Shown: positions 27,035-34,504 of the stretch, in pieces
How the letters are laid out: each line of letters begins with the position of its first letter
Numbering within the stretch: the first letter of the stretch is position 1
Origin: Clostridiales bacterium
Lineage (GTDB): Bacteria; Bacillota; Clostridia; Lachnospirales; CAG-274
Assembly (NCBI GenBank): GCA_018371275.1
Contig: JAHALF010000005.1
Coordinates: 1 to 64,000 of the forward strand
Length of the DNA: 64,000 nucleotides
Direction: 5' to 3'
Made by a program: the position numbers and the translations under genes
Notes under the pieces: generated by a model
The model's database searches: none
Told to the model about the DNA's origin: nothing
Seen by the model: only the letters and a program-made list of their open reading frames with translations

Positions 27035-28096
27035 TTACACCTCATTTAGTTTATATTTTGTGTTAGATTTTATAAGTGATAATAAAGGTATGTCTTCTTC
27101 TATAACATTTGCAACAACATTTACTCTAGTATCAATAGGTAAATTTTCTTTACAAATTTGTACTTCTCCCATATATCTTCCATAGCTTGCATTATCTATT
27201 GTAATAGAACCAATTTTTCTTTCTATATTATTTTTTGGCTTTATAAAAGGTATTTTTAAAAATCTAGCATTAGCACTTCTTATAACTTTTTTAGAAAAAT
27301 CTGGTCTATTTTTATGTGAGCACATTACAAAATTTTTAATTTCATTATCATTTTCTATAACAGAGCAATTTAAGGAAATAGTTTTAGTATTAATCCATTC
27401 ATTAATTTTTTTAAAAGTTTCTAAAGATATTTCAGGATCTCCAATATATACACTATCAACTAAATAGTTTGTAGCCATATCAATAAATGAAAAATATGTT
27501 GTAGTTTGTCTGTGTTCTTCTAAAGTTGGAAGACCTTTAAAAATGGGGGCACGTAAAATTTTATTTCCAGGTACAAAGGCTACTATCTTAAATCCTTCAC
27601 TTTTTAAAAATTTATTTGTTTTAAAAAAGAATTCATTATCAAGACCAGTATCTTCTCTAGGATAATAGTTATGCCACATTTCAAAAGCAGAAAAATCGGC
27701 TTTATAATATTTTAATTCATCAATAAAATCTTTTGTTAATGTGCTAGCATTTAATGCAATAGTCATTTCTTTAGATGATTTTGATATTATTTCAGAAGAT
27801 ATTCCATAATCCATTCTTAATCCTGTTACACCAATATTTTTTAACTCGGATAGATTTTCAAAGCTAAATCCAGCTTTTTCTAGAGCATCTTTGGATATAT
27901 CAATCATTAGATTAAGCCCTAAATCTTTAGATATATTAGCTAAACTTTTTAATCTTTCTTTATATAATTTACTGTCATTTTCTGGTATATGGATGGATGA
28001 AAAAATACCATTAACACCCATATGCTTTGCTAATTTAATATATTCTTTAGTCTCATTTGTTATAGGTTCACTTAAAAAAACAGAAATACCAAACAA
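27035..28096 (-). CDS. mupG: 6-phospho-N-acetylmuramidase MupG (DUF871)
   Basis: MupG hydrolyses MurNAc 6-phosphate-GlcNAc disaccharide taken up by the PTS, giving MurNAc 6-phosphate for MurQ. The 353-residue protein has the DUF871 TIM barrel (LMIDISKDALEKAG, GLRMDYGIS, MWHNYYPREDTGLD) and a C-terminal cyclophilin-like domain. The start is a TTG with AGGAGG nine bases upstream. It is the promoter-proximal gene and reproduces the mupG-murQ-murP-murR order of Staphylococcus aureus, where the enzyme was characterised. It has no signal peptide, consistent with cytoplasmic action. Confidence 0.93.
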   Translation of the reverse strand: MFGISVFLSEPITNETKEYIKLAKHMGVNGIFSSIHIPENDSKLYKERLKSLANISKDLGLNLMIDISKDALEKAGFSFENLSELKNIGVTGLRMDYGISSEIISKSSKEMTIALNASTLTKDFIDELKYYKADFSAFEMWHNYYPREDTGLDNEFFFKTNKFLKSEGFKIVAFVPGNKILRAPIFKGLPTLEEHRQTTTYFSFIDMATNYLVDSVYIGDPEISLETFKKINEWINTKTISLNCSVIENDNEIKNFVMCSHKNRPDFSKKVIRSANARFLKIPFIKPKNNIERKIGSITIDNASYGRYMGEVQICKENLPIDTRVNVVANVIEEDIPLLSLIKSNTKYKLNEV

Positions 28097-28157
28097 TATA
28101 ATAAACCTCCTTTTATAAAGTTATGTTTATAAAAAATAAAATATTTAAGATATTTAT

Positions 28158-28186
28158 ATTATAAAACTTATGAAACAAAATTTCAA
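28158..28186 (-). promoter_or_regulatory. Sigma-A promoter of mupG-murQ-murP
   Basis: On the minus strand TTGAAA, a 17-base spacer and TATAAT lie about 60 bases upstream of the mupG start, a near-consensus promoter. Confidence 0.8.
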
Positions 28187-28195
28187 TTATTGAAA
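28171..28195. promoter_or_regulatory. Candidate MurR operator: overlapping TGAAA/TTTCA palindromes
   Basis: Read on the plus strand, TGAAA at 28171-28175, TTTCA at 28181-28185 and TGAAA at 28191-28195 form two interlocking dyads, each with a 5-base spacer. The second is a perfect 15-base palindrome (TTTCAATTATTGAAA). They cover the -35 box and spacer of the mur promoter, the expected place for a repressor. Binding by MurR is inference. Confidence 0.55.
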
Positions 28196-28335
28196 ATATA
28201 AAAAATAAATTATGAAAATTTGTTTAATTTTTATATTTTATTTTTAAAAATAATATGATAGAATAAATTTAAAATTAATAATTAATTTTTATATCTAGTT
28301 AAATATATGGGTATAATAAAAAGGGGGATTTTTAT

Positions 28336-30279
28336 ATGAAATCAGCTTATTTAAAGAAAATATTAATAACTTGTTCTTTGGCTTTATGTTCTAGTAGCCT
28401 TGTAGCATTTGATTATGTAAATTCTAGTTCAAACTATAAAATTGAAAATAATTTACAAACATTTAATGCTATAACACAAAAGGAGGTAAAAGGTGAATAT
28501 CAATTTGAAAAAACTTTTCCTATAAAAACAACAGATGATAAATTTGATGATTCTTTATTGACTAATCAAGTTGATACATTTTATGGGTATTCGGATCAAG
28601 GTAAAATTTTATTAAAATGTGAAAATATATTAGATTTTAAAGTTTTCATAAATGGTATAGAATTAAAGATAAATAATTTTAGTAGTAATGACTGGAATGT
28701 AGTAGATATATCTTCTATAACAGTAAATGGCAATAACAAAATACAAGTAAGTAAGGTAAATGCAGAAAGTAAAAGTACAATAGATATAAAAATTCCTTAT
28801 CCAACATTAATAGATGCAACAGATAAATATAAAAATAATGATAACTTAAAGTTAATAGACCAAATAATAAATGCAGAAATAGAAAATGGATTTACATCAG
28901 CACAACTTGTTATTACTAAAAATGGGAAAATTATAAAACAATCTGCTTATGGAAATGTTAATTCTTATGATAAAGATGGAAGTCGTATAGAAAATGGCAC
29001 TAAAGTTACTAATGACACATTATATGATTTAGCAAGTAATACAAAAATGTATGCAACTAACTATGCAATACAAAAATTAGTTTCTGAAGGTAAATTGGAT
29101 ATAGAACAAAAAGTTAGTGAAATTTTTCCAGATTTTAAAGATAAACAAGATGATAAAATAAAGGGAAAAGATAATTTAACAGTAAAAGAAATTTTACAAC
29201 ATCAAGCTGGATTTCCAGCAGACCCACAATACCATAATAATAATTATGACCCAAACTCTCCTACATTAGCTTCGCTTAATGGTAATAAACTTTTTACTCA
29301 AAATAGAGATGAAATGCTTAAAAAAGTTATAGATACTTCTTTAGAATATGTTCCTGGTACAAAAACTATGTATTCTGATGTTGATTACATTTTACTTGGA
29401 TTTATAGTTGAAAAAATTAGTGGTCAAAATTTAGATGAATATATGAAAGAAAATTATTATAAACCACTTGGATTAACACATATTACATTTAATCCATTGG
29501 AAAATGGGTTTAATAAGAATCAAATTGCAGCAACAGAATTAAATGGAAATACACGTGATGGTGTGATAGACTTTAAAAATATAAGAAAAGATACAATTCA
29601 AGGACAGGTACACGATGAAAAAGCTTTTTACTCTATGGCAGGTATTAGTGGGCACGCAGGGTTATTTTCAAATGCTTTAGATTTAGCAGTTTTAACACAA
29701 GTTACACTTAATGGTGGTGGATATGGTGAACATAAATTTTTTGATGCAGATACAATGGATAAATTTATAAAACCTAAAGATAGTAATGTAAGTTATGGGT
29801 TAGGTTGGAGAAGAAAAGGTACTAATCTTTATTCTTGGGCTTTTTCTCCATTGGCAGATAAAAGCACTATTGGGCATACTGGTTGGGTAGGTACTTTAAC
29901 TGTTATAGACCCTGTTAATAATGTTTCTGTTGTATTGCTAACTAATACTAAAAATTCTCCTGTTTTAGATAAACAAAAAGATCCTAATGACTTTGTAGGA
30001 AATCATTATTTAACAGGAGGATATGGATTAATATCAACATTATCTTTTGATAGTATTGATAATAGCAATAAGGAAGCTAATGATAGCAAACTAATTGATA
30101 TGATAAATTCTAAGTATAATTTAATACAATCTAAAGAAAAGTATAAAACTACACCAGATAAAAACTCTTTAAAAGCTTTATTAGATGTTATAAGTGAGCG
30201 TAAAGAAGGTTCAAATGTTATACAAGATTTTATGAAAACAGATATTTATAATGTAATTAATGCTTTTGCTAATAGTTAA
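28336..30279 (+). CDS. Exported serine hydrolase, PBP4B-type (beta-lactamase family)
   Basis: The 647-residue protein has an N-terminal signal peptide (basic MKSAYLKK, hydrophobic core, likely cut near residue 25), a beta-rich region (about 50-155) and a class C beta-lactamase/PBP-like domain. Catalytic S-x-x-K is Ser234-Lys237 in LASNTKMYA; the Tyr motif is YSDVDY and the KTG-like motif is GHTGWVGT. This matches the PBP4B/YfeW and YbbE (AmiE) group. yfeW follows murP in Escherichia coli and ybbE lies in the Bacillus subtilis mur operon, so a role in trimming extracellular muropeptides for MurNAc uptake is likely. It is divergent from mupG. Confidence 0.88.
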   Translation: MKSAYLKKILITCSLALCSSSLVAFDYVNSSSNYKIENNLQTFNAITQKEVKGEYQFEKTFPIKTTDDKFDDSLLTNQVDTFYGYSDQGKILLKCENILDFKVFINGIELKINNFSSNDWNVVDISSITVNGNNKIQVSKVNAESKSTIDIKIPYPTLIDATDKYKNNDNLKLIDQIINAEIENGFTSAQLVITKNGKIIKQSAYGNVNSYDKDGSRIENGTKVTNDTLYDLASNTKMYATNYAIQKLVSEGKLDIEQKVSEIFPDFKDKQDDKIKGKDNLTVKEILQHQAGFPADPQYHNNNYDPNSPTLASLNGNKLFTQNRDEMLKKVIDTSLEYVPGTKTMYSDVDYILLGFIVEKISGQNLDEYMKENYYKPLGLTHITFNPLENGFNKNQIAATELNGNTRDGVIDFKNIRKDTIQGQVHDEKAFYSMAGISGHAGLFSNALDLAVLTQVTLNGGGYGEHKFFDADTMDKFIKPKDSNVSYGLGWRRKGTNLYSWAFSPLADKSTIGHTGWVGTLTVIDPVNNVSVVLLTNTKNSPVLDKQKDPNDFVGNHYLTGGYGLISTLSFDSIDNSNKEANDSKLIDMINSKYNLIQSKEKYKTTPDKNSLKALLDVISERKEGSNVIQDFMKTDIYNVINAFANS

Positions 30280-30297
30280 TTTATAGCAAAATATGTA

Positions 30298-30326
30298 TTG
30301 ACAATATAAAATAATATTAATATAAT
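30298..30326 (+). promoter_or_regulatory. Consensus sigma-A promoter of the TPP-riboswitch operon
   Basis: TTGACA, a 17-base spacer and TATAAT: a perfect consensus promoter that begins 19 bases after the PBP4B stop and stands just before the riboswitch. Confidence 0.9.
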
Positions 30327-30342
30327 AAAAATAAGTTAATAC

Positions 30343-30436
30343 TATTCAAGGGTGCTAAGTTTTCTTGGCTGAGAAAATGTTAATAGATACATTTAACCTT
30401 TATACCTGAACTGGATAATGCCAGCGTAGGAAGAAT
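30343..30436 (+). promoter_or_regulatory. TPP riboswitch (THI element)
   Basis: The thi-box consensus is clear: AGGGTGC near 30350, GGCTGAGA at 30367-30374, ACCTGAACTGGATAATGCCA at 30404-30423, then GCGTAGGAA. This aptamer binds thiamine pyrophosphate. A strong intrinsic terminator 16 bases downstream indicates transcriptional control, off when TPP is high. The 343-base gap 30280-30622 is filled by this promoter, aptamer and terminator plus about 137 bases of AT-rich leader. Confidence 0.96.
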
Positions 30437-30451
30437 ATAATTGTATTTTAT

Positions 30452-30485
30452 GTGCAATGGTATTTTTCCATTGCACTTTTTATTT
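30452..30485 (+). terminator. Riboswitch expression-platform terminator
   Basis: A perfect 9-bp stem GTGCAATGG / CCATTGCAC with a 7-base loop is followed by TTTTTATTT. The regulated terminator upstream of the thiamine transport genes. Confidence 0.92.
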
Positions 30486-30622
30486 ATAAAATTAAGGGTA
30501 TGACTTAAATTTTAAAGTTAAAATGGTGTTAAAAAAATACCTATTTTTAGATATAAAGCATATAAAAATTGATTTTTCCTATATAAGTATTAACTAAAAT
30601 AAATTATAAAAGGAGAATAAAA

Positions 30623-30928
30623 ATGAATAAAATTTATGAAGCAAGTATGGCAATACAAATGTTGCCAAGATTATCAAAACATGATGAAAACATAAGGGTA
30701 ATTGACAATGTAATAGAAAACATAATAAGTAAAGGTCTTAATACTGTTGTTGGACCTTTTGAAACAGTTGTAGAGGGTAGTTTAAATGAAATATTAGATA
30801 TATTAAAAGAAAGTATATTAATAGCTGAAAAGGAGGGAGCAAAAAATATATTAACTTATATAAAAATATCATATAGTCCATTAGGGGTAATGAGTATAGA
30901 TGAAAAAATTTCAAAATATAATAAATAA
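30623..30928 (+). CDS. Thiamine-binding protein (MTH1187/YkoF-like, DUF77)
   Basis: This 101-residue protein has the DUF77 pattern ASMAIQMLPRLSKHDENIRVID, TVVGPFETVVEGSLNEILDI and AEKEGAKNILTYIKISYSP. Family members bind thiamine or HMP, and YkoF sits in a thiamine transporter operon. No signal peptide, so it is cytoplasmic. It is the first gene behind the TPP riboswitch and its last 29 bases overlap the permease gene, implying coupled translation. Confidence 0.92.
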   Translation: MNKIYEASMAIQMLPRLSKHDENIRVIDNVIENIISKGLNTVVGPFETVVEGSLNEILDILKESILIAEKEGAKNILTYIKISYSPLGVMSIDEKISKYNK

Positions 30929-31655
30929 AATTATAAGTATACTGACAGTTTTGTTAATAATTATAATATGGAGCTTAATAAGTTATTTAGAACTTGTGCC
31001 TAAATTTATGCTACCTAGTCCTTTAGATGTAGTATTAGCTTTTATAAATGATTTTAAGTTAATATTTAGTCATATAGGTATTACTCTTTTGGAGGCTACA
31101 ATAGGGCTTTTTATAAGTATAATTTTTAGTTTTATATTAGCTATTATTATGGATAGGTATAAACTTTTTGATAGAGCAATATATCCTATTTTAGTTATTA
31201 GCCAGACAATACCAACAATAGCAATAGCTCCTATTATAGTGCTTTGGTTTGGTTTTGGTATTATGCCTAAAATATTGCTTATATTTTCTACTTGTTTTTT
31301 TCCTATGACTATAAGTATACTTACAGGGTTTAAAAGTGTAGATGAAGATATGTTAAAGTTAATGAAATCTATGGATAGTAATTATATAAAAACACTTTTT
31401 ATTGTAAAGATACCATTATCTATGAAAAGTTTTTTTTCGGGGCTTAAAATATCTGCAACTTATGCAATAGTAGGTGCAGTTGTTTCCGAATGGCTTGGAG
31501 GAGAAAAGGGGATAGGTGTTTATATGACAAGGGTAAAAAAAGGGTATGCCTTTGATAAAATGTTTGCAAGTATTATAGTTATTAGTTTACTTAGTCTATT
31601 GTTAGTATGGTTTATAAAGTTTTTAGAAAGTAAAATAATATATTGGAAAGAGTAA
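30900..31655 (+). CDS. ABC transporter permease, thiamine precursor type (ThiX-like)
   Basis: The 251-residue permease has six membrane segments and the binding-protein-dependent transport signature (EWLGGEKGIGVYM, preceded by LKISATYAIVGAVVS) contacting the ATPase. It belongs to the SsuC/TauC/ThiX group. Together with the NMT1/THI5-like binding protein and ATPase that follow, and the upstream TPP riboswitch, the best reading is an HMP or other thiamine precursor importer. The start overlaps the previous gene by 29 bases. Confidence 0.9.
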   Translation: MKKFQNIINKIISILTVLLIIIIWSLISYLELVPKFMLPSPLDVVLAFINDFKLIFSHIGITLLEATIGLFISIIFSFILAIIMDRYKLFDRAIYPILVISQTIPTIAIAPIIVLWFGFGIMPKILLIFSTCFFPMTISILTGFKSVDEDMLKLMKSMDSNYIKTLFIVKIPLSMKSFFSGLKISATYAIVGAVVSEWLGGEKGIGVYMTRVKKGYAFDKMFASIIVISLLSLLLVWFIKFLESKIIYWKE

Positions 31656-31666
31656 GGATATAAAAA

Positions 31667-32680
31667 ATGAAGATAATTAGTAAAATTTTATGCATGTTTT
31701 TAATATGTGCTTTATTTGTAGGTTGTAGTAAAAATAGTCAACAAGTAGAAAGTAAGAAGGATAATACTGAAGAAAACAAAAATGATAAGGTTACTTTTTT
31801 ATTAGATTGGACACCTAACACTAATCACACAGGTATATATGTAGCGTTAGAAAAGGGATTTTATAATGAACTTGGTATAGATTTAGAGGTGTTAAACCCG
31901 CCAGAAGAGTCTACAACAGCTTTAGTAGCTGCTGGTAAGGCAGATTTTGGAATATCTTTTCAAGATACTATGGGAACAGCCATAAATGAAAATGATAACT
32001 TTCCTATAATGGCTGTTGCAGCTATTATACAGCACAATACATCTGGTATTTTATCTTTAAAAGATAAAAATATAGATAGTTTTAAAAATTTAGAAAATAA
32101 AATATATGCTACTTGGGATAGCCCTTTAGAACAAGCTACAATAAAGCAGGTTATGGAAAATGAAGGTGGAGATTTTAGTAAAGTTGAGCTTTATCATAGT
32201 TCGGTAACAGATGCAGTTTCTGCAATACAAACAAATGTAGATGCGGTATGGGTTTTTGAAGCTTGGGATACTATGATGGCAAAAGTTAGTGGTATAGATT
32301 ATAACTTTATAAAATTTAAAGATGTAGAGCCTAAATTAGATTTTTATACACCTGTTATAGTTTCTAGTGAAAAATATTTACAAGAAAATGAAGATACAGC
32401 TAAAAGATTTTTACAAGCTACAAAAAAGGGGTATGAATATGCAATACAGAATCCAGAAGAAAGTGCAAAAATATTACATAAGTATGCCCCAGAATATGAT
32501 ATTAATATGCTTATAGAAAGTCAAAAATATCTTTCTAATGAATATAAAAGTGAAGTGGAAAGATGGGGCTATATAGATCCTAATAGGTGGAATAGTTTTT
32601 ATAATTGGGTATATGAAAAAGGAATAATAACAAAAGATTTAAAGGATAAAGGGTTTACAAATGATTATTTACCAGAATAG
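31667..32680 (+). CDS. ABC transporter substrate-binding lipoprotein, HMP type (ThiY-like)
   Basis: The 337-residue precursor has a lipoprotein signal peptide with lipobox LFVGC and acylated Cys20. The mature part is an NMT1/THI5-like domain: VTFLLDWTPNTNHTGIYVAL, EKGFYNELGID, and LVAAGKADFGISFQ are typical for proteins that bind formylaminopyrimidine or HMP (ThiY). It is the third gene of the TPP-controlled operon, 11 bases after the permease. The exact pyrimidine ligand is not readable here. Confidence 0.92.
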   Translation: MKIISKILCMFLICALFVGCSKNSQQVESKKDNTEENKNDKVTFLLDWTPNTNHTGIYVALEKGFYNELGIDLEVLNPPEESTTALVAAGKADFGISFQDTMGTAINENDNFPIMAVAAIIQHNTSGILSLKDKNIDSFKNLENKIYATWDSPLEQATIKQVMENEGGDFSKVELYHSSVTDAVSAIQTNVDAVWVFEAWDTMMAKVSGIDYNFIKFKDVEPKLDFYTPVIVSSEKYLQENEDTAKRFLQATKKGYEYAIQNPEESAKILHKYAPEYDINMLIESQKYLSNEYKSEVERWGYIDPNRWNSFYNWVYEKGIITKDLKDKGFTNDYLPE

Positions 32681-32737
32681 TTAGATTATTAGAATTACCT
32701 AAATAGTTAAAACATTTTAGGATGTAAAGGAGAAAAA

Positions 32738-33484
32738 ATGGATTATATAAGGTTAGAAAATATATGTAAATCTTATGATAATATAGAGATAATAAAAAAT
32801 ATAAGTTTTTCTTTAAAAAAGGGTGAAATAATATCTTTTCTTGGTAAAAGTGGGGTTGGTAAAACAACCCTTTTTAACATATTAGCAGGTTTTGAAAAAG
32901 CAGATGGTGGTAAAATTTTTTTACAAGGGCAAGATATTACAGATAAAAAGAAAAATATAAGTTATATGACACAAAAACATTTGTTATTGCCATATCTTAA
33001 TGTTTTGGATAATGTCTGTTTATCATTTAAAATAAAGGGAGTAGATAAAAAAATATCTTATGAAAAGGCTATACCTATATTAGAAAAGTTTGGACTATCA
33101 AAACATATGAAAAAATATCCTAATGAGTTATCAGGAGGTATGAAACAAAGAGTAGCTTTTATAAGGGCATACTTAAAACAAAGTGATTTAATGTTATTTG
33201 ACGAGCCATTTTCTGCACTTGATAGTATAACTAAAGAAAGTATATATGAGTGGTTTAAAGAAATGGTTAAATATAACCAAAAAACTACAATATTTATAAC
33301 TCATGATATAAATGAAGCTATTTATTTATCAGATAAAATATATATACTTGCAAAGAAGCCAGCTAATATAGTGTTATCTTTAAATATAGATAATAATGTA
33401 GAAAATTTTAGAACGAGCAATGGATTTTTATCATATTATAAGCAAATTACAGATTGTTTAAAAAAATATTTAGAAGAAAACTAA
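32738..33484 (+). CDS. ABC transporter ATP-binding protein (ThiZ-like)
   Basis: This 248-residue ATPase has Walker A GKSGVGKTT (about residue 38), the Q-loop at MTQKHLLLPYL, signature LSGGMKQRVAFIRAYL, Walker B LMLFDEPFSALD and the switch His in IFITHD. It energises the permease encoded at 30900-31655. It is the last gene of the thiamine-precursor operon; the 57-base gap before it is the longest within the operon and has no terminator. Confidence 0.94.
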   Translation: MDYIRLENICKSYDNIEIIKNISFSLKKGEIISFLGKSGVGKTTLFNILAGFEKADGGKIFLQGQDITDKKKNISYMTQKHLLLPYLNVLDNVCLSFKIKGVDKKISYEKAIPILEKFGLSKHMKKYPNELSGGMKQRVAFIRAYLKQSDLMLFDEPFSALDSITKESIYEWFKEMVKYNQKTTIFITHDINEAIYLSDKIYILAKKPANIVLSLNIDNNVENFRTSNGFLSYYKQITDCLKKYLEEN

Positions 33485-33542
33485 ATAAATAAGAAGAATT
33501 GACGATATATAAAAGATAAAACTAATTTTGGAGAGGATATTA

Positions 33543-34352
33543 ATGGCTTATAATGATAGAAAGATAAAGTTAGATGCGTCTGAAAAAGATATAAATGAAA
33601 AATTTAAAAATGAAATAGAAAATACAGATGAAAAAATATATTGGTATATAAAATTTAGCTTACCACTTAATGAAGAAAGTGTGTCTAAAAAAACAATGAA
33701 AGTTACAGATACAAAAGGGTATATTTTTAAAACAAAGATAATATATAATAAAGCATTAGAATTAATAATTATAGAAACATTAGAGCCCTATAAGGAAGAA
33801 GAATATTATATACTTCATATAAGTAAAGATATTAAGGCAGAAAGTTTAAAAAATTTAAGAAAAGATGTTAATATACTTTTTAAAATAAAAGGTGGAGTTG
33901 TTGAAGGATTTAAGGAACTAGGTGATAATGTTGTTGTACCAAAACCTAGAAAGAGACCAAAATCAAAACAAAAGCAGATAAAGGCTAGAGTATATTATTT
34001 TGAAAAGGAAAACGAGCAAAATATCCAAGGGGATAGGCTTTCTTATGTAAATATAAAATTTAATCCTATTTTAGCTATAGCTGGTGTACCATTATTTTTA
34101 ATAGGAATTTTTTTAAAAAATCATATTATAATATCTTTAGGTGGTGTTGTTTCCTGCTTAGGATTTTTTCATATATTAATGCAAGTGTCAAATAGAGAAT
34201 TTAGGTCAAATTTATATTATAATTTAGGTGTTATTAGCTTTAATAAAGAAAAATATATAAAAGCTCAAAAAAGATTTAAGAAGTCTCTTATAATTAATAG
34301 TTATAATGAGCATTCAGAGTATGCTTTAAATAAGGTTTCATTTTTTTTATAA
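33543..34352 (+). CDS. Ig-like/transmembrane/TPR-like protein of unknown function
   Basis: I use the ATG at 33543, preceded by GGAGAGG; the longer frame (33528) starts with a TTG lying on the ribosome site. The 269-residue protein has no N-terminal signal. Residues about 30-120 resemble an SbsA-type Ig-like domain (FSLPLNEESVSKKTMKVTDT, LEPYKEEEYYILHIS). A very basic linker follows (KPRKRPKSKQKQIKAR), then two close membrane segments (about 184-225) and a C-terminal TPR-like repeat (YYNLGVISFNKEKYIKAQKR). An Ig-like domain usually secreted, placed N-terminal without a signal, is odd. Monocistronic, ending at a long hairpin. Confidence 0.75.
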   Translation: MAYNDRKIKLDASEKDINEKFKNEIENTDEKIYWYIKFSLPLNEESVSKKTMKVTDTKGYIFKTKIIYNKALELIIIETLEPYKEEEYYILHISKDIKAESLKNLRKDVNILFKIKGGVVEGFKELGDNVVVPKPRKRPKSKQKQIKARVYYFEKENEQNIQGDRLSYVNIKFNPILAIAGVPLFLIGIFLKNHIIISLGGVVSCLGFFHILMQVSNREFRSNLYYNLGVISFNKEKYIKAQKRFKKSLIINSYNEHSEYALNKVSFFL

Positions 34353-34356
34353 TATT

Positions 34357-34407
34357 AATTATAATAAAGGATATTGTATAAATATTACGATATCCTTTAT
34401 TATAATT
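34357..34407 (+). terminator. Long hairpin after 33543-34352
   Basis: A perfect 18-bp inverted repeat (34357-34374 with 34390-34407) with a 15-base loop and AT-rich stem ends; no long T run follows, so termination is likely but not certain. Confidence 0.65.
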
Positions 34408-34438
34408 GGTATTAAAGTAGTCAAAAATTTGTTTTTAC

Positions 34439-34467
34439 TTGAAATTATGTTAAAAACTTAATATAAT
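34439..34467 (+). promoter_or_regulatory. Sigma-A promoter of the rel-dtd-hisS-aspS operon
   Basis: TTGAAA, a 17-base spacer and TATAAT lie 37 bases before the start codon at 34505. Confidence 0.8.
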
Positions 34468-34504
34468 AGTAATTAATATAATCATTTTTGGAAGGAGGAT
34501 GCTT

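Noticed and set aside
28312..28317. TATAAT just before the PBP4B gene as its -10 box
   Set aside because: Transcription would begin within the ribosome site and there is no acceptable -35 box.
34499..34504. ATG at 34499 as the relA start
   Set aside because: The AGGAGG site directly abuts this codon, leaving no spacer; the ATG at 34505 has a proper 6-base spacing.
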